From Candidatus Thorarchaeota archaeon (GTDB taxonomy: Archaea > Asgardarchaeota > Thorarchaeia > Thorarchaeales > Thorarchaeaceae): a stretch of 47,761 bases of DNA. The position numbers and the translations under genes were made by a program. The first letter of the stretch is position 1. The number at the start of each line of letters is the position of its first letter. This document shows, piece by piece, positions 20,724-29,841 of this stretch. The notes under the pieces were generated by a model that had not been told where the DNA came from, made no database searches, and was given only the letters and a program-made list of their open reading frames with translations. The DNA lies in contig JABCTV010000006.1 in assembly GCA_018238205.1 (NCBI GenBank), positions 1 through 47,761 on the forward strand. Reading direction: 5' to 3'.

Positions 20724-23699
20724 CTAGATATCTCCAGCATCTTCCTGAATTGAGAGGAGGATTCTATCAGTAGCACTAGTTGCCTTCTGAATTGTCTTGA
20801 GGTAATCCTGTCTAGATTTCTCAAAGGCCACACGGCTAATCCTCTGCTTCTTCTTTCTTAGGAGTAATTGACGCAGACCAGCTTTGGCACCCTCAATTTT
20901 CTCATTCTGAAGCTCAAGCTGAGAAACTATGTCGCGATATCGTGGTCCATAACGTGTCATGTCTTCCTTGACCGTAGGTAGTTTGGAATCTATCTCTTCA
21001 ATCTGTTTTTTCAGATCAGCATCACGAATCATGTACTCTCGTTTCTTGACTTTTCCTCTTCTTCTTGAGGCTTCTAGTTTCTCAAGATCCATATTAAGGG
21101 CAGTTTTTCGAGAGTAAAGATTTGCAAAGTCACGGAGGAGTTCTGGAGGTGCACCCGTTTGTCTTGTCTGTGAGGTGTCTTCATAGTCATCTACTCGTGG
21201 TCCAATTATTTCTTCTGGCAACTCTACCTTTCTGATTGAAACATAGAAAGCAGCAATTATACCCACTATCAATGCAAAGATCATTGGTCTCGCAGCTGCT
21301 CCAATTGTAGCTTGATAGACTACAGTGAGTGAAGCAGGGTTCCGCTGTGTCTGATTGTAGAAGATATAGTGGTATGTTGTGTCAAAAATACCATAGAGGA
21401 TTCTATTGCCCTCAGTGATACTACTAACAGATACTGACACAGGAAATACTACTTTGATTGAATGGGACAGTATCAAATTGTCGCCCAAGAGACCTAGAGG
21501 AATATCCAGCTGATTACCACCGGCAACTCCAGTTTGGTAAGCGCTCGCCTGAACTACAAATGATATTTTGAATGTGTATTTGTATGTTGGAGCAAAGCCA
21601 ATAACACCAAATCTATCACTTGAAAGATGGATTGATATATCGTTAGTTTCGTTAAAGTCTCCCGTAGTTGTTCTTTGTGACAGAGCAAGTATTCCAACTT
21701 CATCATAGATTTGGATGTTTTTTGCATAGGCAGGAATTTGGAATGATAAGGAACTTACCGAACTTCCACCAGTATTTTCTAAAGTGATTATTTCTTCGTA
21801 GCTAATCCATCCCCAAGCATCTATCACAGCAATAGTTAATCGTTCAACAAGAATATTCTCAGTAAACAACCTAAGACCGCTTTGAAATGTTGTTTCATCA
21901 AAGGGTGCAAGATTAGCAGTTTCTGAGTCAGGAGTTTCTTCATTTGGTATTAATGAACCGCCACCTTCAAAGGACAGCATGAATTTTGCGTTCCCTAATA
22001 CATAAGGCAAGACCGGATACCTAAGGAAACTGAGTTGGTATTCGTACTCACGCGGAATGGAAAGCCAGAATAGTGTGTGCATATACATAGTTGTTCTAAA
22101 AATGTATGATTCCTGGAATCCAATTGCTACTGGAAAGTGAAGTTTCCAGTGCATCATTCCATCCACATTTTCATGACGTACAATCCGGATAGTATTTTGA
22201 GCGACATCAACTGCTATCATTGACAAGAAATGGATTTCATAGCTCTCTGGTAAGTACAAATCAATTGAATTAATTGGAGCCGACCCGTTATTTGTAATAA
22301 TGTAATCATCTTCAACTCTAGACCCAAAGCTTGCTGTGAGTATGAAGTTACGCACCACGTCAATCCGCATTCCAAGTAGAGAATTAAACGGTCGATCAAT
22401 TTCAAAGTTTACAGTTGTAACTCCTGTGGAATTTGATGGATCTGTGGCATTGAAAGTGAATACATGAGCGCCTTCTTCATAGGATGACAAATCAAGACGT
22501 CCTTCCCAGAAATCAGTGAGAAAATTAAATTCTAATGAAATCCATGGCTCATCGTCAATTCGATAAGATGCTTGTTGAACGAAGTCATCTGTTGCATTTA
22601 GAACCAGGTCTGTAACCCATTCAAGAATTGAATCAGCTTCTGGACTAACAACAATCAAAGTTGGAGGGGAGTTTGGAACGAACTCAATCATAGCAGGTTC
22701 GGTCCAGTAAGTATGCTGAACTGGAAGTCCATTAAGTTCCTCAGTGTTTCCAAACATGAAGACAAATGGATACTTTTCAACAGAATTTTCAATGAATGTG
22801 ATATCCTGAGCATCTGTGCTATTCAACAATATTGTATACTCAATCTGGGTAACAGTACCATTATCTGACCCGCTAGCTTCTACAATTCGTGATTGATTTT
22901 GGTCAGGTAAGTGCTGAAATGTGTTTGTTCCGTACTCGTCACTGTATACGATATCACTACTTTCAGCGGGATTTGTAAGCCGCTCCGCCCCTTCTCTGTA
23001 GATACGAATCAGTTCAATCTCGTAAACAAGGTCCAGACCATAGAGTTCATGACCTTTCTGGTTGTATGCCTCTTCTGCAGGAATAACAAAGTGGCGAATC
23101 TCGCCAACCCGCATGCCGATAATCATTTCCTTGTATATAGTTAGAGCAGAAAGATCCTTGACTGGTTCTGTAGAGGTGATGTCAGGATATTCACTCTCTT
23201 GGATCATAGTACCATTTCGTAGGAATAATTTGTAGTGAACAGTCACACCATCAGTACCAATTACTCTCCACATATTGGTTAGAGTTTCACCTGGTACATA
23301 TCCAACAATAATATCGCTGTTGTTCAAACCAGCAGTGGTGAAATCTGAGCTGTAGTTCTGCCAAGCTAATCCAATCCAACCAGAGGTTCTAGCTTCTAGA
23401 CCAACATAGAGTAAAGTACCATTCTGTTCAAAGTATGATTTAACCCCGGTCACAGGATCCGTGTAACTATAGGCATACTCTGTTGGGTCTATGATACCGT
23501 CTGATGAACCATAGTGCTTATCGACATAAGGTATAGATACATTCGTCATGGTTTCGGCTAGAAAAGAACTATCTTCTGTACTGTGAGCCAAGTACTCCGA
23601 TTCCATTGTATCTGAGATAGGGTTGAGAGCCGCCAAGCTACTTGACAGGAAGAGAGCAAGTAACAGGAGGGTCGCGATCTTTTTGTTAAACAGGCGCAA
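20724..23699 (-). CDS. DOMON-FKBP-ribophorin-I-like membrane protein
   Basis: The 991-residue protein has a signal peptide (1-24), a DOMON-like domain (about 60-135), an FKBP-type prolyl isomerase domain (about 148-235: VTVHYKLFLRNGTMIQ, IIGMRVGEIRHFVIPAEEAY, LVYEIELIRI) and an Ig-like region (about 345-435). A long part (about 445-800) resembles eukaryotic ribophorin I/OST1 (IPAYAKNIQIYDEVG, close to the ribophorin segment LPAAAQDVYYRDEIG), then one membrane helix (803-822) and a charged coiled-coil cytoplasmic tail (850-991). It starts at TTG 23699 with GGTGAT upstream. Ribophorin I presents substrates to the oligosaccharyltransferase; a role in N-glycosylation or surface protein folding is inferred. 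It is divergent from an Alg7-type gene. Confidence 0.75.
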   Translation of the reverse strand: MRLFNKKIATLLLLALFLSSSLAALNPISDTMESEYLAHSTEDSSFLAETMTNVSIPYVDKHYGSSDGIIDPTEYAYSYTDPVTGVKSYFEQNGTLLYVGLEARTSGWIGLAWQNYSSDFTTAGLNNSDIIVGYVPGETLTNMWRVIGTDGVTVHYKLFLRNGTMIQESEYPDITSTEPVKDLSALTIYKEMIIGMRVGEIRHFVIPAEEAYNQKGHELYGLDLVYEIELIRIYREGAERLTNPAESSDIVYSDEYGTNTFQHLPDQNQSRIVEASGSDNGTVTQIEYTILLNSTDAQDITFIENSVEKYPFVFMFGNTEELNGLPVQHTYWTEPAMIEFVPNSPPTLIVVSPEADSILEWVTDLVLNATDDFVQQASYRIDDEPWISLEFNFLTDFWEGRLDLSSYEEGAHVFTFNATDPSNSTGVTTVNFEIDRPFNSLLGMRIDVVRNFILTASFGSRVEDDYIITNNGSAPINSIDLYLPESYEIHFLSMIAVDVAQNTIRIVRHENVDGMMHWKLHFPVAIGFQESYIFRTTMYMHTLFWLSIPREYEYQLSFLRYPVLPYVLGNAKFMLSFEGGGSLIPNEETPDSETANLAPFDETTFQSGLRLFTENILVERLTIAVIDAWGWISYEEIITLENTGGSSVSSLSFQIPAYAKNIQIYDEVGILALSQRTTTGDFNETNDISIHLSSDRFGVIGFAPTYKYTFKISFVVQASAYQTGVAGGNQLDIPLGLLGDNLILSHSIKVVFPVSVSVSSITEGNRILYGIFDTTYHYIFYNQTQRNPASLTVVYQATIGAAARPMIFALIVGIIAAFYVSIRKVELPEEIIGPRVDDYEDTSQTRQTGAPPELLRDFANLYSRKTALNMDLEKLEASRRRGKVKKREYMIRDADLKKQIEEIDSKLPTVKEDMTRYGPRYRDIVSQLELQNEKIEGAKAGLRQLLLRKKKQRISRVAFEKSRQDYLKTIQKATSATDRILLSIQEDAGDI

Positions 23700-23877
23700 T
23701 ACGAATCACCGTTATTTATTGGGGTTTTTTGTGGGGTCCACTGACCCATGAATGATGCGGTCGTGCTTTGGTTTCTTATTATAGATTTCGGCCGTTGAAA
23801 GCATGCACGAAAACAGCTATGAGTCCGAAAAGGTCAAAACTGAAACACAATGCGTAGTGCTAGAAAGGTGTATCAAT

Positions 23878-24915
23878 ATGCTTGAGATTCTAATTGCAGT
23901 CCTTATTTCATTTCTTACAATTGTAATATTCATGCCTGATGTAATTAAGAAACTTAAAGAAAAAGGAATCACAGGCATAGACGTCCACAAACCAGACAGA
24001 CCAGAAATTCCGAAGGGCGGTGGTTTTCTACTACTTTTCGCAATCGTATTTGCACTTTTAGGCGTAGTAGGATTGACAACCTTTCAAATTTTTACTGTAG
24101 AGATGGTTGGAATATTTGCAGCACTAGTGTCTATATTAATAGCAAGTATGATTGGGCTATTGGATGATCATCTTGATTTCAGTAATAGAACAAAAGTCAT
24201 CCTTCCAATGGTTGCTACCATTCCTATGATTGCGGTGAGTAGTGGAACACCTACCATGAATATTCCTTTCATAGGTACAGTAAACTTCGGTATCGCCTAC
24301 GCACTCATCATTGTACCGCTTATGATGACATTCATTATAGACTCAACAAACATGTATGGTGGTATGAATGGTCTTGAGGCAGGCCTTAGCACTATCAATG
24401 CTTCAGGTCTTGTTCTGTACATTTTTCTTATTCCTATCATTCAAGGATCCACGATTTCACAACAACAATTGCAAGCAGGTATTGTGGGAGCTGCACTTCT
24501 CGGAGCATCTTTTGGATTCTTGATATTCAATAGGTATCCAGCAAAGGTACTCCCAGGTGATGTTGGCAGACTACCAATAGGTGCTGCAATGGCAGCTGCA
24601 CTGATCATAGGAAACATGGACAGACTTGCAATTTTGATGTATGCACCATTTGCAATCAATTTCCTTCTCTATCTTATCTACCGAATCTATGTTAAACGAA
24701 ATAGAACCGAATGGGCGAAGTTCGCAAAACCAAGAGATGATGGTTCCCTAGAAGTTGTTGGCCCATTCACAGTCTACTGGATACTTCCTCACTTCTTCAA
24801 CAATATGACTGAGAAGAGAAATGTAAGCCTCTTATTGCTTTTCCAAGCAATACTAGTCTATGGTGCGTTAATCTTGTACATTCTTGGAATTCCCATGGGT
24901 CTTGGTCTTATCTAG
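23878..24915 (+). CDS. Polyprenyl-phosphate GlcNAc-1-phosphate transferase (Alg7/AglH/MraY family)
   Basis: The protein of 345 residues, starting at ATG 23878 (MLEILIAVLISF; AGGTG 8-12 nt upstream) rather than at the ATG 23803 of the longer frame, has about 10 membrane helices. It carries the family's cytoplasmic motifs: DVHKPDRPEIPKGGG (about residues 35-49), GLLDDHLDFSNRTK (about 94-107; catalytic DD), DSTNMYGGMNGLEAG (about 155-169) and LPGDVGRLPIGA. It would transfer GlcNAc-1-P (or similar) from UDP-sugar to dolichyl phosphate, the first step of N-glycan assembly. Head-to-head arrangement with the ribophorin-I-like gene supports a glycosylation role. Confidence 0.88.
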   Translation: MLEILIAVLISFLTIVIFMPDVIKKLKEKGITGIDVHKPDRPEIPKGGGFLLLFAIVFALLGVVGLTTFQIFTVEMVGIFAALVSILIASMIGLLDDHLDFSNRTKVILPMVATIPMIAVSSGTPTMNIPFIGTVNFGIAYALIIVPLMMTFIIDSTNMYGGMNGLEAGLSTINASGLVLYIFLIPIIQGSTISQQQLQAGIVGAALLGASFGFLIFNRYPAKVLPGDVGRLPIGAAMAAALIIGNMDRLAILMYAPFAINFLLYLIYRIYVKRNRTEWAKFAKPRDDGSLEVVGPFTVYWILPHFFNNMTEKRNVSLLLLFQAILVYGALILYILGIPMGLGLI

Positions 24916-24932
24916 TTCAAGATATCAATGGA

Positions 24933-25499
24933 TTACAAATCTGTATCTTCCCACAGCTCCGCACTCTGACGATTCATATCGCGACGCATACGTTCTAACC
25001 GTGTGTAGACTGCACTGTGTGGGGCTCCAGTGATGAGCATCTCAACAGCTCTTCGTGCATAATCCAAACCAGGATTCATACCAATAATAGAAACTGTCCG
25101 ACCATAAATTGTGATTTTTGTTTCCGTTACTTCTTCTATGACCCTTCTTGTACGACCATTTTCACCAATTATCCTTCCAGCTACTCGCTTCAATTGATTC
25201 GCAGAAGTTCCTACTGCGTCTCGAAGTGATATTATAATAAGCATCATGTCTTCATCGACCAGGCTTAACGCATTCTTAGGACTGAAGCCTCGTGCGATAG
25301 CACGAACAATATCACGGGCTTTCCAAGCAAGCACAGGGTTTTCAGATTGAGTGGGACTTCTAATAGTTACAGCGCCCTCAGAGTCAATGTTAAGCTTGAC
25401 GTTAGTTAGTTTTTCTATTCGTCTTCGAACCCTTCCATTACGTCCAACGATGACACCAACTCTATCAGCAGGTACCCTGATTGTTTCTTGAAATGCCAT
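24933..25499 (-). CDS. Archaeal Dim2/Pno1-type KH-domain protein
   Basis: The 188-residue protein (start MAFQETIRVPADRVG at 25499; the frame is open to 25535) has two KH domains: VGVIVGRNGRVRRRIEKLT (about residues 14-32) and RIIGENGRTRRVIEEVTETKI (about 110-130) with the GxxG loops GRNG and GENG. It matches archaeal homologues of Dim2/Krr1/Pno1, which bind the 3' region of 16S rRNA during small-subunit maturation. Its start overlaps the end of rio1 by a few bases, and in eukaryotes Rio1 and Pno1 act in the same 40S maturation step. Confidence 0.9.
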   Translation of the reverse strand: MAFQETIRVPADRVGVIVGRNGRVRRRIEKLTNVKLNIDSEGAVTIRSPTQSENPVLAWKARDIVRAIARGFSPKNALSLVDEDMMLIIISLRDAVGTSANQLKRVAGRIIGENGRTRRVIEEVTETKITIYGRTVSIIGMNPGLDYARRAVEMLITGAPHSAVYTRLERMRRDMNRQSAELWEDTDL

Positions 25500-25500
25500 T

Positions 25501-26289
25501 CTATTTCTCACCAGCTGCAACAATGTATCTAGCAATCACTTCAGGTTTATCGGTTTCCACACCTAGTTTCTTGAAGAAACGGATTATGTTTTGAATGTCA
25601 CGGAATAGATACTTTTTCGCGTTATCATGAGCAAGCAGAACTGCTTGAGAAACATCAATGAATACAGGACCGTCAGACCAAAGAATATTGTATTCGCTCA
25701 GGTCAGCATGTACAAGACCAGCTTTTGTATATCCTTTCAGAATCATTCCGATAATTTCATTAAATGTCTTCACAGGATCAGGGATTTCTGCATTCTTTAA
25801 TAGAGGAGCAGCAAGTGATTGTTCGCTATCGCCTATGAATTCCATTATCATAACATTACGTTCGATATCAATAGGGTTTGGAACACGAATTCCTGCTGCT
25901 TGATATCGCTTAAGGTTCTTGAACTCCTTTGAAGCCCATTGTGGAATCAGTGAACGGCTTCGACGTTTAACTCTTTTAAAACGAGGGTCTCCAACGATAT
26001 ACTCCAACATGAAATCGGTTTCAGCGGTGCTGACTCTGTATATCTTTACAGCAACTGGATTTCCATCAGCATCAATTCCTTTGTATACATTAGCTTCTTT
26101 ACCAGTGCTTATTGCACCATGTAATGCAGAGAGAGTTCCACGATTTAGTAGCTTGTAGAGTATCTTCATTGTAGGAGAATCAATTACACCTTCTACTACC
26201 TTGAATTCATCTACATCTTTACGACGTTTCATCTTACGCCGGTCTAGTTCTTTTTGATATTGCTCGTGTTTATCTTCTGCTCGCTTCAA
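25501..26289 (-). CDS. rio1: RIO1-type protein kinase
   Basis: The 262-residue protein has the RIO signature: STGKEANVYKG (about residues 62-72, nucleotide loop), AVKIYR (about 79-84, Lys), GLVHADLSEYNILW (about 196-209, catalytic Asp) and VFIDVSQAV (about 213-221, metal-binding Asp). The N-terminus is strongly charged (RRKMKRRKDVDEFK). RIO1 is an ATPase/kinase acting in small-ribosomal-subunit maturation. It lies in a tight minus-strand group with eIF1A upstream and the KH protein downstream. Confidence 0.93.
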   Translation of the reverse strand: MKRAEDKHEQYQKELDRRKMKRRKDVDEFKVVEGVIDSPTMKILYKLLNRGTLSALHGAISTGKEANVYKGIDADGNPVAVKIYRVSTAETDFMLEYIVGDPRFKRVKRRSRSLIPQWASKEFKNLKRYQAAGIRVPNPIDIERNVMIMEFIGDSEQSLAAPLLKNAEIPDPVKTFNEIIGMILKGYTKAGLVHADLSEYNILWSDGPVFIDVSQAVLLAHDNAKKYLFRDIQNIIRFFKKLGVETDKPEVIARYIVAAGEK

Positions 26290-26365
26290 CTATGAATACC
26301 TTCCACTAATTCATGGTATTTGCATCTAATGTAAAGGGAGTAAGCTCAGAAAAGATTTGGCCTCT

Positions 26366-26701
26366 TCAAAATACTTTGAGTAATCCTCTCTTCTCCAACC
26401 AATCTAGTTCGTTCCCTCGATATCGATAGGCAATGTCACACTTCTCATCAGTCTGGAAATCCCAGGGAACCAGCAGGACAGTATCACCGACTCTCATCCA
26501 TACTCTCTTCTTCATTCGACCAGGAATTCTTCCGATTCGGATATTACCATCTTCGCATCTTACTCTAACTCGATCAAAACCTAACATCTGGATGATGATT
26601 CCGAACATCTCACCATCTCTTTCTCTGGGAGTCCTAACTCTCGTTGGTTCAGTACTACCAGGAGGTGGGCCTCCACGTCGTTTGCGCTTCTTATAGGACA
26701 A
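26366..26701 (-). CDS. eif1A: Translation initiation factor aIF-1A
   Basis: The protein has 111 residues if started at TTG 26701 (MSYKKRKRRGGPPPG). This codon has GGAGG (26709-26713 on the opposite strand) 7 nt upstream and gives the expected basic N-terminus; the frame itself is open to 26797. The S1/OB fold has GEMFGIIIQMLGFDRVRVRCEDGNIRIGRIPGRMKKRVWMRVGDTVLLVPWDFQ, the hallmark sequence of a/eIF1A. It binds the A-site of the small subunit and promotes initiation. Use of a TTG start with a strong ribosome site is worth noting, since a second gene in the window (20724-23699) also uses TTG. Confidence 0.93.
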   Translation of the reverse strand: MSYKKRKRRGGPPPGSTEPTRVRTPRERDGEMFGIIIQMLGFDRVRVRCEDGNIRIGRIPGRMKKRVWMRVGDTVLLVPWDFQTDEKCDIAYRYRGNELDWLEKRGLLKVF

Positions 26702-26806
26702 AATATTCCTCCAATATGTCGCTGGACCTAAATCCTCAAGCAACAAACCGTATTTCCATTGTGTGGCATTTAAGCGTATTGAATTGATTGTTAGCAATGA
26801 CGAAAG

Positions 26807-27907
26807 TCAGTTCTCGCTGACATCAAAATGTGTTTGGTCTGGAAGTAAATAGAGCTGGTCCTCAAACAGAAAGCCATAGATTTTTGCCCCAGAAATAATT
26901 TCTGAATCAAAAGCAGACTCTTCTACTTCAGAAATATCAAAATTTTTGGAATCCATAATCTGAACTGGTTGACCATAGACATGAGTAACAACCATGAACT
27001 CGCGACGATCTGTAAGTGGTGCTAGGTATGATATAGTTCTCCATCTTGCGTTTTTCGGATTAATTGTGAATCGTTCTTGTCTGACAAGATTGTAGCATGT
27101 TAAAGTATTGCGAGCCATAGCAAGTACTTGACATGGCTGTTCGTTGACCAAAATAAAATCGCTAACTGAAAATCTTGGGAGTCTGAGGAGTATAGTAGTT
27201 CTATACTTTTTCTTTCCAGTTTTGTCTTCACCGATTAACTTGTAGTTCTCTTTCCGTTCTGCAATATATCGACTCTCGAACTTGTCAGCTATATCCCTTG
27301 CTAGGTATTCAGATCCAACATAATAATCAATTCCATATTTGTCATCGTTTATCATTGTGATGAATGCCTTATCATCAGACTTGTACCTCGCTACGGTCAT
27401 ATCGGTAACTGTCTTCGTCATCTCTTTTTTTTCATCATCAGAGATTTCACGACCATCAGCACGCATCTGAAGGATTGCTTCATAATATCCTCCACTCATC
27501 ATTCCACATGTATCACAGGTACCGTATCTGAATCTAATCTCAACTTTATGTTGTTCTTCATGAGGCGGTATCTTTTCATGAGACTTTCCAGAAGCGTGCA
27601 CTACAAGGTGAGAAACCCGGTCTAGTTTCTTCTCCTCTTCAAGAGTTAGGGTAACGCCCTTGGCAAATAGTTTAATCTCGGGTTCTAGAATAATCTCAAT
27701 CTGCTTTTCTGCTAATTCTTCCGAATTCATTTTTCCAATGATTATCTTTTGCCATCCGCCGGGTATTTTGACAGAACCACATTTCTTGCATGCAAGTAAA
27801 GGGATTGGTGTAGAAACCTCCATTAGAGGATGCTGTTCATCGTAGCAATTATTGCAGAGACCATCTACGACTGCTTCTTCTCCACACAGATAACAAGGTG
27901 CTGCCAA
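26807..27907 (-). CDS. nmd3: NMD3-like 60S/50S export-factor family protein
   Basis: The 366-residue protein starts MAAPCYLCGEEAVVDGLCNNCYDEQHP with zinc knuckles C5-x2-C8...C18-x2-C21 and LACKKCGSVKIPGGW (about residues 38-52), then CDTCGMMSGGYYEAILQMR (about 127-145), the NMD3 core. Remaining parts resemble the eIF5A-like SH3 and OB folds of NMD3 (PRFSVSDFILVNEQPCQVLAM). Eukaryotic NMD3 is the 60S export adaptor; the archaeal protein presumably acts in large-subunit assembly or quality control. It is in the same direction as and just upstream of eif1A. Confidence 0.92.
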   Translation of the reverse strand: MAAPCYLCGEEAVVDGLCNNCYDEQHPLMEVSTPIPLLACKKCGSVKIPGGWQKIIIGKMNSEELAEKQIEIILEPEIKLFAKGVTLTLEEEKKLDRVSHLVVHASGKSHEKIPPHEEQHKVEIRFRYGTCDTCGMMSGGYYEAILQMRADGREISDDEKKEMTKTVTDMTVARYKSDDKAFITMINDDKYGIDYYVGSEYLARDIADKFESRYIAERKENYKLIGEDKTGKKKYRTTILLRLPRFSVSDFILVNEQPCQVLAMARNTLTCYNLVRQERFTINPKNARWRTISYLAPLTDRREFMVVTHVYGQPVQIMDSKNFDISEVEESAFDSEIISGAKIYGFLFEDQLYLLPDQTHFDVSEN

Positions 27908-28021
27908 TTAAATCAACGTCAGTTTACGGTGTATGTTCGTTTAAAATGTGGTCTATACCACTACTATATCATAATTTGATTGTATCACAAGTCTTTTGTT
28001 AGTCTATTTCTGTGAAAATAT

Positions 28022-28456
28022 ATGCCTCGAAGAAAGCGGCACAGACTTGTAACAAAAGAACCACATGTTTCAGTTTACAAGCCAGCTGGCATTCCGACTA
28101 GAGAACTAGAAGAGATTCTAATCACAATTGGTGAATTCGAGGCATTAAGACTGGCTGACTTCGAAGGACTGAGTCAGAGAGATGCAAGTACTGCGATGGA
28201 GATAAGCCAGCCAACATTCAACAGAGTGCTTTCATCAGCACGTCACAAGGTAGCTAGTGGATTAGTACAAGGTTACGTTCTTCGAATAGAAGGAGGAGAA
28301 TACCGGCTATCCGATGGAACAGGTATCTTGGAGTGTCTTGATTGTGGTGCATCTGTGGATATGTCCTCTGGAAACAAGAGTACCTGCCAAAAATGTGGAT
28401 CTATAAGACTACGTTGGCTACGGTGGGAAAAAGGTAGAAGACCGGGTGAAAAATAA
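28022..28456 (+). CDS. DUF134-family DNA-binding protein
   Basis: The 144-residue protein starts MPRRKRHRLV and has the DUF134 pattern: YKPAGIPTRELEEILITIGEFEALRLADFEGLSQRDASTAMEISQPTFNRVLSSARHKVASGLVQG (about residues 19-85), a sigma-like helix-turn-helix. A C-terminal zinc ribbon follows (CLDCGASVDMSSGNKSTCQKCGS, about 109-131). It is probably a regulator. Its stop is directly followed by the ATG of the NifX/NifB-like gene, a common genomic pairing for this family. Confidence 0.88.
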   Translation: MPRRKRHRLVTKEPHVSVYKPAGIPTRELEEILITIGEFEALRLADFEGLSQRDASTAMEISQPTFNRVLSSARHKVASGLVQGYVLRIEGGEYRLSDGTGILECLDCGASVDMSSGNKSTCQKCGSIRLRWLRWEKGRRPGEK

Positions 28457-28834
28457 ATGAGCGTCGAACGAATTGCAGTAACTGCAGAAAATGATAACGG
28501 ACTTGATAGTCCAGTGAGTGGGCATTTTGGACACTGTAAAGCATTCATTGTATCTACAGTCAAAGATGGAGAAATAATTGAAGTTGAGAGTGTACTTAAT
28601 GGATCTCATTCTACCTGTGCAGAACCAGTAGACAAACTTGCCAGTTTGGGTGTGAATGTCCTAATTACACTGGGTATGGGAATGCGACCCTACATGCATG
28701 CCCAGCAGATTGGACTTTCTGTGGTCAAAGGTAGCGTCGGTACTGTTGGAGAGGCAATTCGTAGCTACATAGAAGGAACTCATGAGGTAATGGAGAGAGA
28801 CGGTCTGTGTGGCGGTGGTCCACGCAGCCACTAA
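28457..28834 (+). CDS. Dinitrogenase iron-molybdenum cofactor-like protein (NifX/NafY fold)
   Basis: The 125-residue protein has RIAVTAENDNGLDSPVSGHFGHCKAFIVSTVKDGEI (about residues 5-39), then CAEPVDKLASLGVNVLITLGMGMRP and VVKGSVGTVGEAIRSYIEG, the Nitro_FeMo-Co fold. These small proteins bind iron-sulfur or FeMo-type clusters. No nitrogenase genes are present, so a general metal-cluster carrier role is likely. It is cotranscribed with the DUF134 regulator (adjacent stop and start). Confidence 0.88.
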   Translation: MSVERIAVTAENDNGLDSPVSGHFGHCKAFIVSTVKDGEIIEVESVLNGSHSTCAEPVDKLASLGVNVLITLGMGMRPYMHAQQIGLSVVKGSVGTVGEAIRSYIEGTHEVMERDGLCGGGPRSH

Positions 28835-28853
28835 GTTATTTATAATTAGAATC

Positions 28854-29153
28854 CTAAAGCTTGACCCATTGTGCATGGGGATGTCCATCTATATAGAGAA
28901 TGGCCTGTTCATGCACAAATCCAGCATTTATTGCAGTCTGTACAGCTTTCTTTCCAACCATGTTGGCAATTGTTGCTTTTTCAAGATGATTAACGCAGGT
29001 CTTTGAATCAACAAGATTACCGCCGTAAAATTCTTCGCTCACCTTGAAATTTATCTGACCCTCTTTCAGTGTTTTTCCTAATAGTGGTTTATCACAGATT
29101 GCCACAACGTAATGATCACGGGTTTCACTTACACGCATGTACATTTTAGGCAT
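28854..29153 (-). CDS. DUF424-family archaeal protein
   Basis: The 99-residue protein (start MPKMYMRVSETRDHYVVAICDKPLLGKTL at 29153; the frame is open to 29168) contains KVSEEFYGGNLVDSKTCVNHLEKATIANMVGKKAVQTAINAGFVHEQAILYIDGHPHAQWV, characteristic of the conserved archaeal DUF424 family. Its function is unknown; in some archaea it neighbours translation-factor genes such as aIF2-beta. It is convergent with the NifX-like gene, with a 19-bp gap. Confidence 0.85.
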   Translation of the reverse strand: MPKMYMRVSETRDHYVVAICDKPLLGKTLKEGQINFKVSEEFYGGNLVDSKTCVNHLEKATIANMVGKKAVQTAINAGFVHEQAILYIDGHPHAQWVKL

Positions 29154-29272
29154 TGTAAATCGCTCCAAGTTTAGACGGGTCTAATGTTTGTGAAGCATCT
29201 ATTATGTAAGTTCATTCCCAGTCTATATGAACTTCTCTATAAAACTAAACGCGCGGTCATGCAATCTCAACT

Positions 29273-29719
29273 CTAATCATCATCGTTGACCCAAGCCAGG
29301 TCAGGCCGCCATGGACTGACCGACGTGTCACGCACGAACTTGTCATTCTCCAGATATCCAGTCAGTTTCTGGTTCATGAGGGCAGCTCTCAGAATTCGCT
29401 CAATTGTTTCTCTAGGTAGATTTGTTTCTCTCTGCAGTTCTGTAATGGTGACCTTCTTCCTCATAGCGGCAATCTCTATGACGGTATATTCCTTACTAAC
29501 GCTTTTTGAACCTAGACCCCCTAGAAACACTCCAACGACTAGCAGAAATGAACCGGTGGCAAGCAGAATCCACGAGGTTGACGTGAACAAGACATCATCC
29601 TGCATATGAGGATACGTGGTGGTCCAGCCGAGAATCATCACCCCAGCAATAGCTTGCAAATTGATTGCTACTATCACTACCCACGTGCCAATTTCGGCAC
29701 GGGACCGTCCTGGTGACAT
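29273..29719 (-). CDS. Two-TM protein with cytoplasmic winged-helix domain
   Basis: The 148-residue protein has two membrane helices (about residues 11-32 and 47-69) and a soluble C-terminal part with VIEIAAMRKKVTITELQRETNLPRETIERILRAALMNQKLTGYLENDKFVRD (about 81-132), a winged-helix/PCI-like fold. I recognise no named family. A membrane-tethered regulator or a scaffold protein are possible. It stands alone between DUF424 and aIF2-beta. Confidence 0.65.
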   Translation of the reverse strand: MSPGRSRAEIGTWVVIVAINLQAIAGVMILGWTTTYPHMQDDVLFTSTSWILLATGSFLLVVGVFLGGLGSKSVSKEYTVIEIAAMRKKVTITELQRETNLPRETIERILRAALMNQKLTGYLENDKFVRDTSVSPWRPDLAWVNDDD

Positions 29720-29841
29720 CTTCCTATACTCCCACTCTACTAAGGGAAGCCGATGCTTTTAGAGATTTGTAACTCAAAAACAGATGCCCAAGATGGTGAC
29801 TTCAAATTACCTCCAGAAAAGGAGTAAAGTACTCTTGATAC

